A DNA stretch of 64,000 nucleotides from Sphingomonas sp. Leaf208 (lineage in GTDB: Bacteria; Pseudomonadota; Alphaproteobacteria; Sphingomonadales; Sphingomonadaceae), in NCBI RefSeq assembly GCF_001421415.1, contig NZ_LMKH01000001.1, positions 665,689 to 729,688 of the forward strand. The letters are read 5' to 3'. Below are positions 51,923-62,406 of the stretch, piece by piece (within the stretch, counting starts at the first letter, position 1; each line of letters opens with the position of its first letter). The notes beneath the pieces are model-generated. The model saw only the letters and a list, made by a program, of their open reading frames with translations. It was not told the origin of the DNA and did not search any database. Both the position numbers and the translations under genes were made by a program.

Positions 51923-51951
51923 AATAATGCGGCGGCCCCGTCTGCTGTCAA
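51923..51951 (-). promoter_or_regulatory. Sigma70-type promoter of hupB
   Basis: On the minus strand a perfect TTGACA (51951-51946) and ATTATT (51928-51923) are separated by 17 bp, about 60 nt before the HU start codon. Confidence 0.68.
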
Positions 51952-51990
51952 ACGAAACCGCCGTATTGTCGCTTACGATCCAAACATGGA

Positions 51991-54384
<2,394 letters not shown>

Positions 54385-54426
54385 GAACGCTCCGGTGGGT
54401 GCCTGCATGGGGGCATAATCTACAGC

Positions 54427-54455
54427 TTATATGGTGAGGATGAACCGTCCATCAA
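54427..54455 (-). promoter_or_regulatory. Putative lon promoter
   Basis: On the minus strand, TTGATG (54455-54450) and ATATAA (54432-54427) are 17 bp apart, 42 nt before the lon ATG. The flanking CACCATATAAG is also somewhat like a heat-shock -10. Confidence 0.55.
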
Positions 54456-54503
54456 TTGGTTGGCGGTGGTTAGGGGTTTTGGCGCCTTGCCCGAAGGCCT
54501 GCC

Positions 54504-54582
54504 GTTCTCCTGCGAACGCAGGAGTCCAGGGTAACGGGCGGCGGTTTTCGTGATCCTGGGCTCCTGCGTTCGCAGGAGAACG
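54504..54582 (+). repeat. Palindromic repeat, family B copy
   Basis: GTTCTCCTGCGAACGCAGGA and TCCTGCGTTCGCAGGAGAAC arms around a CCAGGGT..ATCCTGG centre. Between the divergent lon and M1-peptidase genes. Confidence 0.88.
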
Positions 54583-54634
54583 GAAGATGCTGGATCGCAC
54601 TTGTATGCGTGCCGCTCAGGCGCGAGAACGCGGC

Positions 54635-56359
54635 ATGATTGCACGCCTTCTACTTGCCGCCAGCGCCACCGCACTCCTTGCAGCCGCCCCGCTTCCCAAG
54701 AAGGGCGAGCCCGCGATTACCGCGCAGACGCAGCGGTCTGGCGGGGTGCTGACACCCGAGCAGACTGCGCTTCGGTTCGACAGCGCCGACCTTGCGTTCG
54801 AAGTGCTGCCCGAGACGGAGAGCCTGAACGGCGTCGCGACATTGGTGTTCACCGCGAAGGCCCCCCTCACCCGCCTGCCGATCGACCTCGACCGCAATCT
54901 GCCGGTGAGCGCGATCGCGATCGACGGCGTCCCGCTCGCTTCGTCGGCGTGGAGCAATCCCGAGGGACGGCTGACGATCACGCTGCCAAAGCCCGTCCCG
55001 GCGGGCGGCAAGGTCACCGCGAAGATCACCTATGGCGGCACGCCGCACGTCGCGGTGAAGGCGCCGTGGGACGACGGGATGGTCTGGTCGAAGACGCCCG
55101 ACGGCCGCACGTGGTTCGCGACGACCGCGGAGGGCTATGGCTGCGACCTGTTCTGGCCGTGCCTCGACTTCCCGACCGGCGAGCCCGCGCTGGTGACGCT
55201 CCACATCACCGTGCCCAAGGGGCTGAAGGCGCCATCGAACGGCGTGCTGCTCGGGGTCGATACGCTGGCGGACGGCCGGACGACGTGGAACTGGCGTGCC
55301 AAGCATCCCAATACCTATGGCATCGCGCTGAACGTCGGGCCGTATGAGGAGATCAGCGGCACCTACAAGAGCCGCTTCGGCGACAGCATTCCGATGTATT
55401 ACTGGTATTTGCCGGGCGAGAAGGTGCAGGCGGAAAAGCTGTTCGCCGAGTTCGCGCCGACGCTCGACTTCTTCGAGAGCATGATCGGCCCCTACCCGTT
55501 TGGCGACGAGAAGGTCGGCGTGGTCGAGACGCCGCACAAGGGCATGGAGCACCAGACGATCAACGCGTACGGCAACGAATACGCGAAGGCGCCGGAGGGG
55601 TTCGACTGGCTGTTCCAGCACGAGTTCGCGCATGAGTGGTTCGGCAACCAGCTGACCGCCGCGAACTGGGACGATTACTGGCTGCACGAGGGGTATGGAA
55701 CCTACATGCAGCCGCTCTACGGCCAGTGGCGCGAGGGGCGTGCGCGCTATGCGGCGATGATGCAGGGCGAGCGCACCTCGATCATGAACCTCAAGCCGAT
55801 CACGCAGCAGCGCGTCACCACCGAGGAGGAGGTGTACGAACTCGACAAGGGCGGCGCGGGGCAGGACATCTACTACAAGGGCTCGTGGATGCTCCACACA
55901 CTGCGGGCGCTGATCGGCGACAAGGCGTTTTTCGACGTCACGCGGCTGGCGGTGTACGGGCGCGCGGATCCGAGGCCGGGCAATTTCGCGCCGCGGTTCG
56001 GGTCGACGAAGGAATATGAAGCGCTCGTCCGGAAGGTGACGGGGAAGGACTATGCGTGGTTCTTCGACGTGTATCTTCGGCAGGCGGCTTTGCCTGAACT
56101 GGTCGAGACGCGGACGGGAAATACGCTGGCTTTGGCCTGGAAGGTGCCGGGTAATGGCCCCTTCCCGCTGCCGGTGCAGGTGCAGATCGACGGCAAGACG
56201 CGGACCTTGCCGATGACTGGGGGGAAGGCGAGCTTGTCGGTCCCGGCGGGCGCGCATGTCGTGATCGACCCGGATGCGCTGGTCCTCCGCCGCAGCATTG
56301 CGCTGGAAGACGTGGCCGCCTGGAAAGCCGAGCAAGCCGCGAAGGCCAAGCCCCAATGA
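54635..56359 (+). CDS. M1-family metallopeptidase (aminopeptidase N-like), exported
   Basis: This 574-residue gluzincin aminopeptidase has a signal peptide (MIARLLLAASATALLAAAP) and an N-terminal saddle domain (residues about 40-220). The exopeptidase-like motif is HKGMEHQTINAYG (GxMEN replaced by GMEHQ), and the zinc site HEFAHEWFGN (about 329-338) has the third ligand in WLHEGYG (about 352), 18 residues after the second His. The C-terminal catalytic helices are present, but the long ARM domain of PepN is missing. The GMEHQ variant suggests altered N-terminal amine recognition. It is followed by an overlapping small gene and a cytochrome c. Confidence 0.9.
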   Translation: MIARLLLAASATALLAAAPLPKKGEPAITAQTQRSGGVLTPEQTALRFDSADLAFEVLPETESLNGVATLVFTAKAPLTRLPIDLDRNLPVSAIAIDGVPLASSAWSNPEGRLTITLPKPVPAGGKVTAKITYGGTPHVAVKAPWDDGMVWSKTPDGRTWFATTAEGYGCDLFWPCLDFPTGEPALVTLHITVPKGLKAPSNGVLLGVDTLADGRTTWNWRAKHPNTYGIALNVGPYEEISGTYKSRFGDSIPMYYWYLPGEKVQAEKLFAEFAPTLDFFESMIGPYPFGDEKVGVVETPHKGMEHQTINAYGNEYAKAPEGFDWLFQHEFAHEWFGNQLTAANWDDYWLHEGYGTYMQPLYGQWREGRARYAAMMQGERTSIMNLKPITQQRVTTEEEVYELDKGGAGQDIYYKGSWMLHTLRALIGDKAFFDVTRLAVYGRADPRPGNFAPRFGSTKEYEALVRKVTGKDYAWFFDVYLRQAALPELVETRTGNTLALAWKVPGNGPFPLPVQVQIDGKTRTLPMTGGKASLSVPAGAHVVIDPDALVLRRSIALEDVAAWKAEQAAKAKPQ

Positions 56360-56670
56360 CCTCTCCACCGTTCCCCCGCGAAGGCGGGGGCCCAGGGTCC
56401 CAGGAGACGACGCCCGTAACTCCTGGACTCCTGCGTGCGCAGGAGAACATCTGGGCGTCTCGCGCGGCAGAGATGGCTGCCATCTTCATGGTTGGGGACG
56501 GGTTGATCGGCTTGCTCCAACCCAGCCGCCATGTCGATCTCTGGAAAGACGATGCGCTTGGCACCGAGAAACTGGTGAAGCCCTTCGTCGACCGGCCCGG
56601 CCGCCGTCGCCTCTACGCCGTCGTGCAGATCGCCGCCGGTCTCGCCTTGGCCGCACGTCAGAAGCGATGA
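56356..56670 (+). CDS. Small conserved protein with a repeat-encoded N terminus
   Basis: The ATG at 56356 overlaps the peptidase stop (ATGA) and gives 104 residues. Residues about 5-31 are the translation of a family B repeat. The likely native part is MVGDGLIGLLQPSRHVDLWKDD..RPGRRRLYAVVQIAAGLALAARQ, from about residue 40. An alternative start at 56473 would give 65 residues. The pattern of short hydrophobic starts and ends around a polar middle resembles small sphingomonad proteins of unknown function. Its stop overlaps the cytochrome c start by 4 nt, which supports real translation. Confidence 0.62.
   Translation: MTSPPFPREGGGPGSQETTPVTPGLLRAQENIWASRAAEMAAIFMVGDGLIGLLQPSRHVDLWKDDALGTEKLVKPFVDRPGRRRLYAVVQIAAGLALAARQKR
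56370..56448 (+). repeat. Palindromic repeat, family B copy, inside the small gene after the peptidase
   Basis: The left arm GTTCCCCCGCGAAGGCGGGG and right arm CTCCTGCGTGCGCAGGAGAAC form separate hairpins and a CCCAGGGT..ACTCCTGG central pair. Only 11 nt after the start codon of the overlapping small gene, and open in its frame. Confidence 0.85.
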
Positions 56671-57053
56671 CCCTGCCGCGGTGGCCCCTGCTGGCGCTGG
56701 CGCTCGCCGGCTGCGGTTCGAGCCCCGACGCCGGCACGACCAGCCAGATCGCCAGCGGCGAACGCGTCTTCCGCCGCTGCACCGCCTGCCACACGATCGG
56801 GCAATATGCGGGCGATACCGATGGGCCGAACCTCTATGCGGTCATGGGCAACCCGATCGGCGAGCGGCGCCCGCGCTTCTCCTACACCGCCGGGCTGAAG
56901 GCGCTTGGTGGCAACTGGGACGCCAAGCGCATGGACGTTTGGCTCACCAACCCGCGCAAGATGGTGCCCGGCACGACCATGGCGTTCGCGGGCCTGCCCG
57001 ACCCTCAGGACCGCGCCGACGTCATCGCCTATCTGTCGACGCAGGGCCCCTGA
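56667..57053 (+). CDS. Class I cytochrome c lipoprotein
   Basis: This 128-residue lipid-anchored cytochrome has a lipobox (LALALAGC, Cys16), the haem motif CTACH (Cys38, Cys41, His42) and the sixth-ligand region PGTTMAFAG (Met105). It matches soluble c550/c552-like cytochromes. As a periplasmic electron carrier it depends on the Ccm system encoded elsewhere in this window. The ATG overlaps the upstream gene (ATGA). Confidence 0.93.
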   Translation: MTLPRWPLLALALAGCGSSPDAGTTSQIASGERVFRRCTACHTIGQYAGDTDGPNLYAVMGNPIGERRPRFSYTAGLKALGGNWDAKRMDVWLTNPRKMVPGTTMAFAGLPDPQDRADVIAYLSTQGP

Positions 57054-57055
57054 GC

Positions 57056-58180
57056 TTACGGCACCACCGTCGTGAACAGATAGGCCGCAAAGATCACGAG
57101 GTGGACGACGCCCTGCAACACCGTCGTCCGCCCTGTGCCTAGCGACAGCGTCGCAACAAACAACGACAGCGCGAGCAGCGTCATGCTCTTCGCATCGATG
57201 CCGAGCGCGAGCGGTAGGTCGAGCACTAGCGACACGATCGCGACACTCGGGATCGTGAGCCCGATCGTCGCCAGCGCCGAACCGAGCGCGAGGTTGAGGC
57301 TGGTCTGCAACCGGTTGCGCCGCGCCGACTTGTATGCGGCAAGGCTCTCGGGCGCGAGCACCAGCGCCGCGATTACGACACCAACCACCGTCAGCGGCAG
57401 GCCGGCACCGAGCACCGCAGCCTCGATCGTCGGCGACAGCGTCTTCGCGAGCAGTACCACCGACACCAGCGCCACCAGCAACGCGGCGAAGGCGATACCC
57501 GTTGCGCGGCCCGATGGCGGCGCGGCGTGGTCGTCCTTGTCGTCGGTCGAGGGCAGGAAATAATCGCGGTGGCGCACCGTCTGTACCAGCACGAACGTCC
57601 CGTAGAGGATCAGCGAGACGACCGCGACGAACATCAACTGCGATGCCGCGTAGGTCGGGCCCTGTGTCGACGACGTATAGTTCGGCAGGATCAGCGACAG
57701 CACGGCCATCGCCGCGAGCACGCCGAGCGCCGCCGTCATGCCCTTCAGCGTGAACCGCTGCTCATGATGCCGCACCGCGCCCGCGAGCAGGCAGATGCCG
57801 ATGATGAAATTGAGGATGATCATGATCGCCGCGAACACCGTGTCGCGCGCGAGCGTGGTGGCGTCGCCGGCGTTGGAGAGCATCAGCGAGACGATCAGCG
57901 ACACCTCGATCACGGTAACCGCGATCGCGAGGACGAGCGTGCCGAACGGCTCTCCGACCTTGTGCGCGATCACTTCGGCGTGATGGACCGCGGCGAGCAC
58001 GCTGCCGATCAGCACGATCACGGCGGCGGCGGTGCCGAGCGGGCCCATTTTCGCGAGGCCGACGAGGACGGCGAGCAGCCCCAGGCCCGGCGCGATCACC
58101 GTCCAGATCGGCAGTGCCAGACGGTCCGGCATCGTCTCCACCACGTGTTCGTTCGGTCGGTCGGCCACTTCGATCGTCAT
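57056..58180 (-). CDS. chaA: Calcium/proton (sodium/potassium) antiporter ChaA
   Basis: This 374-residue CaCA-superfamily antiporter has eleven or so spans. Repeat motifs include VHHAEVIAHKVGEPFGTLVLAIAVTVIEVSLI (alpha-1) and VLAPESLAAYKSARRNRLQTSLNLALGSALATIGLT (alpha-2). The hydrophilic acidic loop STDDKDDHAAPP lies between the halves. The start at 58180 has GGGAG 6 nt upstream; the long frame before it is not coding. Length and motif order match E. coli ChaA. Confidence 0.93.
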   Translation of the reverse strand: MTIEVADRPNEHVVETMPDRLALPIWTVIAPGLGLLAVLVGLAKMGPLGTAAAVIVLIGSVLAAVHHAEVIAHKVGEPFGTLVLAIAVTVIEVSLIVSLMLSNAGDATTLARDTVFAAIMIILNFIIGICLLAGAVRHHEQRFTLKGMTAALGVLAAMAVLSLILPNYTSSTQGPTYAASQLMFVAVVSLILYGTFVLVQTVRHRDYFLPSTDDKDDHAAPPSGRATGIAFAALLVALVSVVLLAKTLSPTIEAAVLGAGLPLTVVGVVIAALVLAPESLAAYKSARRNRLQTSLNLALGSALATIGLTIPSVAIVSLVLDLPLALGIDAKSMTLLALSLFVATLSLGTGRTTVLQGVVHLVIFAAYLFTTVVP

Positions 58181-58280
58181 GCATGCTCCCTCGTTCCACT
58201 TGGACAACGAATGCGTGAAGGCCGATAAGGGTCCGAGTCGGGGCGATTGCGGGGCGGTCAGGATCGGGTAGGTTGCGGCG

Positions 58281-58733
58281 ATGCTGTCCGCCGATCTTTG
58301 CCAGACTCTCGTCATGACCGCCGATGCGATGCGGGATGCTCGATACCCGTGGTGGGTCATTTCCAGCGCTGCGGTCGCGCTGCACGGGGTGACGCCGGTC
58401 GAGGTCGGCGATGTCGATGTGCTCATGAGCGTGGCAGATGCCCAGCGGGCGATGGACCGGCTCGGGGTCGTGCCCATCGAAGACGGTGCAAGCGCGCTCT
58501 TCCGGTCGATGCTGTTCGGGCGGTGGGAGACGCCGCCTTTGGTCGTCGAGATCATGGCGGGGTTTCATGTTGCGACAAGCGCGGGTTGGGCGGAGGTACT
58601 GCCTCGGACGCGCGTGCCGATCTTTGTGGATGAGCGCGTTGTTTATGTGCCTGACCGAGCGGAACTGGCCGAGATGCTCAGGCTGTTCGGACGTCCCAAG
58701 GATTTGGAGCGGGTTCGGCTTTTGACCTTGTAG
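58281..58733 (+). CDS. Nucleotidyltransferase-like protein
   Basis: This 150-residue protein has a helix-strand-helix start leading to SSAAVALHGVTPVEVGDVDVLM. Here a glycine-containing turn is followed by D-x-D, resembling the DNA polymerase beta-type nucleotidyltransferase core. The classic GS motif is not perfect, so activity is uncertain. It may belong to the AbiEii/MNT-like or minimal nucleotidyltransferase group. An internal ATG at 58314 is possible. It is a single gene without an adjacent HEPN or antitoxin partner, so a toxin-antitoxin role is unsupported. Confidence 0.6.
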   Translation: MLSADLCQTLVMTADAMRDARYPWWVISSAAVALHGVTPVEVGDVDVLMSVADAQRAMDRLGVVPIEDGASALFRSMLFGRWETPPLVVEIMAGFHVATSAGWAEVLPRTRVPIFVDERVVYVPDRAELAEMLRLFGRPKDLERVRLLTL

Positions 58734-58800
58734 TTCTGTCCTTACTTCCTCAAGGCGACGGGTGAGACAAGGCAACACGGTTTGGTGGTACGCCCCCTCC

Positions 58801-58883
58801 CGTCATCCTGACGAAAGTCAGGATCCAGGGTAACTAGCGCGAGCCTTAATGGCTCTGGATCCTGACTTTCGTCAGGATGACGG
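58801..58883 (+). repeat. Palindromic repeat, family B variant
   Basis: CGTCATCCTGACGAAAGTCA and TGACTTTCGTCAGGATGACG form the outer arms, with CCAGGGT..CTCTGG inner arms. Lies between the convergent nucleotidyltransferase-like and clpX genes. Confidence 0.88.
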
Positions 58884-58915
58884 ACCAGGGTCTCTGGGGC
58901 GCGTATGCCCCAAAC

Positions 58916-58945
58916 GAAAAAGGGGCGCCGATCGCTCGACGCCCT
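58916..58945 (-). terminator. Rho-independent terminator of clpX
   Basis: On the minus strand AGGGCGTCGA-GCGA-TCGGCGCCCCT forms about ten pairs with one bulged C and is followed by TTTTTCGTT. Located 27 nt after the clpX stop codon. Confidence 0.75.
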
Positions 58946-58971
58946 CTCCCGTATCTCAAACCAGTCCCGCT

Positions 58972-60237
58972 TTAAGCAGCGTCGCCGGTCTTCTTCTTCT
59001 CGGCATAGACGCGGATCGGTTCCTTGCGGCCTTCGATCACGTCCTTGTCGATCATCACCTCGTCGACGCCGTCCATGCCGGGCAGGTCGAACATCGTGTC
59101 GAGCAGGATGCTCTCCAGGATCGAGCGAAGCCCGCGGGCGCCGGTCTTGCGTTCGATGCCCTTCTTGGCGACCGAGACCAGTGCGTCGTCGGTGAAGCCG
59201 AGCGCGACGTCCTCCATCTCGAACAGCTTCTGGTACTGCTTGACCAGCGCGTTCTTCGGCTCCTTCAGGATCTTCACCAGCGCGTCGACATCGAGATCCT
59301 CGAGCGTCGCGATGACCGGCAGGCGGCCGACGAACTCGGGGATAAGCCCGAACTTCAGGAGATCTTCGGGCTCGACCGACTTCAGCGTCTCGCCCGTCTT
59401 GCGCTCGTCCGGCCCGGCGACATACGCGCCGAAACCGATCGACTTGCCCTGGAGACGATCGCCGATGATCTTCTCGAGACCCGAGAACGCGCCGCCGCAG
59501 ATGAACAGGATGTTGGTCGTATCCACCTGCAGGAATTCCTGCTGCGGATGTTTCCGGCCACCCTGCGGAGGAACCGACGCCGTCGTCCCTTCCATCAGCT
59601 TGAGCAACGCCTGCTGCACGCCTTCGCCCGACACGTCGCGCGTGATCGAGGGGTTCTCCGCCTTGCGCGAGATCTTGTCGATCTCGTCGATATAGACGAT
59701 CCCGCGCTGCGCCCGCTCGACGTTGTAGTCCGACGCCTGAAGCAGCTTGAGGATGATATTCTCGACATCCTCGCCGACGTAACCCGCTTCGGTCAGCGTC
59801 GTCGCATCGGCCATCGTGAACGGCACGTCGAGGATGCGGGCGAGCGTCTGCGCGAGCAAAGTCTTGCCGCAACCGGTCGGGCCGACGAGCAGAATGTTCG
59901 ACTTGGACAGCTCGACATCGGCACCCTTGGCGCCGTGGTTGAGCCGCTTGTAGTGATTGTGCACCGCCACCGACAGCACGCGCTTGGCGCGCTTCTGGCC
60001 GATCACGTAATCATCGAGGACGTCGCAGATCTCCTGCGGAGTCGGCACGCCGCCGTCCTTCTTGGACACCAGCGCAGACTTCGTCTCCTCACGGATGATG
60101 TCGTTGCATAGCTCGACGCACTCGTCGCAGATGAAGACCGTCGGCCCGGCGATCAACTTGCGGACCTCGTGCTGCGACTTCCCGCAGAACGAGCAATAGA
60201 GGGTGCTCTTCGAGTCGCCACCGCTCAGCTTCGTCAT
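58972..60237 (-). CDS. clpX: ATP-dependent Clp protease ATP-binding subunit ClpX
   Basis: This 421-residue AAA+ unfoldase has the N-terminal zinc-binding domain (CSFCGKSQ and CDECVELC), Walker A GPTGCGKT (about 119-126), Walker [10 protein letters not shown], and the pore loop YVGEDV. The ClpP-contact IGF loop is seen as KSIGFGAYV and sensor 2 as [10 protein letters not shown]. With ClpP it degrades tagged proteins and, in alphaproteobacteria, cell-cycle regulators. Separated from clpP by 123 nt, so it may have its own promoter. Confidence 0.98.
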   Translation of the reverse strand: MTKLSGGDSKSTLYCSFCGKSQHEVRKLIAGPTVFICDECVELCNDIIREETKSALVSKKDGGVPTPQEICDVLDDYVIGQKRAKRVLSVAVHNHYKRLNHGAKGADVELSKSNILLVGPTGCGKTLLAQTLARILDVPFTMADATTLTEAGYVGEDVENIILKLLQASDYNVERAQRGIVYIDEIDKISRKAENPSITRDVSGEGVQQALLKLMEGTTASVPPQGGRKHPQQEFLQVDTTNILFICGGAFSGLEKIIGDRLQGKSIGFGAYVAGPDERKTGETLKSVEPEDLLKFGLIPEFVGRLPVIATLEDLDVDALVKILKEPKNALVKQYQKLFEMEDVALGFTDDALVSVAKKGIERKTGARGLRSILESILLDTMFDLPGMDGVDEVMIDKDVIEGRKEPIRVYAEKKKTGDAA

Positions 60238-60360
60238 TCAATCACCTCTCGCGCATGTCGGTGCACGTGCCGTTTCCGGGGCCGCTACCGTAACGCACCC
60301 CGGAGTTCCTACAATCAAATAAACCGGCGGGGTTTACGATTCGCCCCATGCCAGTGTCGC

Positions 60361-61050
60361 TTAGGCGGGTTTCGCACCATCCTCGGATACCGCCGGACGC
60401 TTGTCGAACACCTCGTCGATCAGCCCGAAATCCTTCGCCTCGTTCGCTTCGAGGAACGTATCGCGGTCCATCCGGCGCTCGATCTCTTCGATCGGCTGGC
60501 CGGTATACTGCGAATACAGTTCGTTCATGCGCTTGCGGATGCGCAGGATCTCGCGGGCCTGGATCTCGATGTCGCTGGCCATGCCCTGTGCACCACCCGA
60601 TGGCTGATGGATCATGATGCGTGCGTTGGTCATCGCAACGCGCATGCCGGGCTCGCCACTCGCGAGCAGGAAGCTGCCCATCGACGCGGCCTGGCCGATG
60701 CACACCGTGCCGACGCGCGGACGGATGTACCGCATCGTGTCGTGGATCGCCATGCCCGCCGTGACGACGCCGCCCGGCGAGTTGATGTACATGAAGATGT
60801 CCTTCTTCGGGTTCTCGGACTCGAGGAAGAGCAACTGCGCGGTGATCAGCGACGCCATGCCGTCCTCGACGCCACCGGTCACGAAGATGATGCGCTCGCG
60901 GAGCAGGCGCGAGAAGATGTCGAACGAACGCTCGCCGCGGTTCGACTGCTCGATGACGATGGGAACCAGGCCTGCTTGCGTCTGCGGCAGGCCGAGCCCG
61001 GCGCTGGCCAACGGGCTCGCGAAATCGCCGGTCTCGAACGGATTGTGCAT
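60361..61050 (-). CDS. clpP: ATP-dependent Clp protease proteolytic subunit ClpP
   Basis: This 229-residue serine peptidase has the catalytic Ser123 in GQAASMGSF, His148 in MIHQPSGG, and an Asp in the [10 protein letters not shown] segment (about 195-197). The hydrophobic N-terminal axial loop follows [20 protein letters not shown]. The start at 61050 removes 20 unrelated codons from the open frame. A heat-shock-like promoter is seen at 61081-61111. The length is typical of alphaproteobacterial ClpP. Confidence 0.97.
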   Translation of the reverse strand: MHNPFETGDFASPLASAGLGLPQTQAGLVPIVIEQSNRGERSFDIFSRLLRERIIFVTGGVEDGMASLITAQLLFLESENPKKDIFMYINSPGGVVTAGMAIHDTMRYIRPRVGTVCIGQAASMGSFLLASGEPGMRVAMTNARIMIHQPSGGAQGMASDIEIQAREILRIRKRMNELYSQYTGQPIEEIERRMDRDTFLEANEAKDFGLIDEVFDKRPAVSEDGAKPA

Positions 61051-61080
61051 GGAAATCTCTCTTATGCCCCAGTGAACCGC

Positions 61081-61111
61081 TAACATCGGCGGTCCGAGAG
61101 GGGAGTTCAAG
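61081..61111 (-). promoter_or_regulatory. Heat-shock (RpoH)-like promoter of clpP
   Basis: On the minus strand CTTGAA (61111-61106), a 17-bp spacer and CGATGTTA (61088-61081). CTTGAA is the alphaproteobacterial RpoH -35 core; the -10 is a partial match. It lies 31 nt before the ATG. Confidence 0.55.
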
Positions 61112-61120
61112 CCCTCCTTA

Positions 61121-61261
61121 ACCCTCGCCCCTCCGGGGAGAGGGAGGGGCCCGCCCGTACTTGCGGGTGGGAGGGTGAGGGGCGGTTGGGATCCGCCAAC
61201 CGCCCCTCACCCTCCCGTCGCCAAGTGGCTCCTCCTTCCCTCTCCCCGGAGGGGCGAGGGA
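61121..61261 (+). repeat. Palindromic repeat, family C copy
   Basis: About 140 bp of nested arms: CCCTCGCCCCTCCGGGGAGAG left, with CTCTCCCCGGAGGGGCGAGGG right, and inner CACCCTCCC/GGGAGGGTG and GGTTGG/CCAACC arms. Fills the gap between clpP and the GT2 gene. Confidence 0.85.
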
Positions 61262-61262
61262 G

Positions 61263-62189
61263 TCAGATGCCTGGGGCGGGGTAGGCCAGGTACGCCAGGC
61301 GGCGGACTTCTCGGCGGCCTCTTACGACCGTGTCCAGGATCAGGCCGGTGAAGACGTTGAGCGCGGCGAATATGCCGAGGCCGGTGATCAGGATCGCAGT
61401 CGGGAAGCGGGGGACCTGGTGGATCTCGATGTAGGTGAGTACCAGTGGGATGCCGAGGATCAGCGCGAGCAGGCCGAACACGCTGCCGATCGCGCCGAAG
61501 AACCACAGCGGCCGCTCGATCCGGTACAGCGTCATGATCGTGCGGAGGATGCGCCAGCCGTCGCCGTAGGTGCTGAGCTTCGATTCGGAGCCTTCGGGAC
61601 GCGCGTAATAGGGCGTCTCGACCTCACCGATCGGCATCTTCAATTCGAGCGCGTGGACGCTGATCTCGGTCTCGATCTCGAACCCGGCGGACAGCGACGG
61701 GAAGCTTTTCACGAACCGGCGCGAGAACACGCGGTAGCCCGAGAGGATGTCGGTGAAGCTCCGGCCGAACAGGCGGGCGAGCATGCCAGTGAGCAGCGCG
61801 TTGCCGAAGCGGTGCCCGCGGCGATAGCTTTCCTGGACCTGGCTGATGCGCGAGCCGACGACCATGTCGAGTTGCTCCTCGAGGACGCGAACGACCAAAT
61901 TCGGGGCAGAGGCGGCGTCATAGGTCGCGTCGCCGTCGGCCATGACGTAGATGTCCGCATCGATATCGGCGAACATGCGGCGGACGACCGCGCCCTTGCC
62001 CTGGATGCGCTCGGTTCGGACGACGGCTCCAGCGGCGCGTGCGACCTCGATCGTGCGGTCGGCGCTGTTGTTGTCGTAGACGTAGATCGTGGCGCCCGGC
62101 AGCGCATCGCGGAACCCGGCGATCGTCTGCGCGATCGCGGCTTCCTCGTTGTAGCAGGGGAGCAGGACGGCGATTCTCGGTTCGGTCAT
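61263..62189 (-). CDS. GT2-family glycosyltransferase (DPM1/DPG-synthase-like)
   Basis: This 308-residue protein has a GT-A domain (RIAVLLPCYNEEAAIAQTI; nucleotide-binding YDNNSADRT; metal motif MADGDATYD) and two C-terminal membrane helices (LWFFGAIGSVFGLLALILGIPLVLTYI and TAILITGLGIFAALNVFTGLILD). Such enzymes usually transfer a sugar from a nucleotide sugar to polyprenyl phosphate at the inner membrane. It interrupts the common tig-clpP neighbourhood. A link with the polysaccharide locus at the left end is possible, but they are 53 kb apart. Confidence 0.88.
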   Translation of the reverse strand: MTEPRIAVLLPCYNEEAAIAQTIAGFRDALPGATIYVYDNNSADRTIEVARAAGAVVRTERIQGKGAVVRRMFADIDADIYVMADGDATYDAASAPNLVVRVLEEQLDMVVGSRISQVQESYRRGHRFGNALLTGMLARLFGRSFTDILSGYRVFSRRFVKSFPSLSAGFEIETEISVHALELKMPIGEVETPYYARPEGSESKLSTYGDGWRILRTIMTLYRIERPLWFFGAIGSVFGLLALILGIPLVLTYIEIHQVPRFPTAILITGLGIFAALNVFTGLILDTVVRGRREVRRLAYLAYPAPGI

Positions 62190-62252
62190 GGCCTGCCCTG
62201 CCCAGCGAAGTTTAAAACGGTATTATCGGCCACCGAACCACCCTGAAAACGC

Positions 62253-62358
62253 ACTTCCCCGGCGGAGGCCGGGGCCCAATTGGGAAAGGTCCATAACGAA
62301 GCATCGCGCATCGTTACAGCTACCTTTCCAATTGGACCCCGGCCTCCGCCGGGGAGGT
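62253..62358 (+). repeat. Palindromic repeat, family A copy 4
   Basis: CTTCCCCGGCGGAGGCCGGG and its inverted right arm at 62336-62358, with CCCAATTGGG/CCAATTGG inner arms. Between the GT2 gene (5' end) and tig (3' end). Confidence 0.9.
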
Positions 62359-62406
62359 GACCCGGTGGGCTAGAGCGCCTCAATTACTGAGGCGCTCGAA
62401 CGTAAG

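Noticed and set aside
58281..58733. Toxin-antitoxin or abortive-infection system
   Set aside because: The protein is alone with only a weak nucleotidyltransferase signature. No partner gene such as HEPN or an AbiEi-like protein is adjacent.
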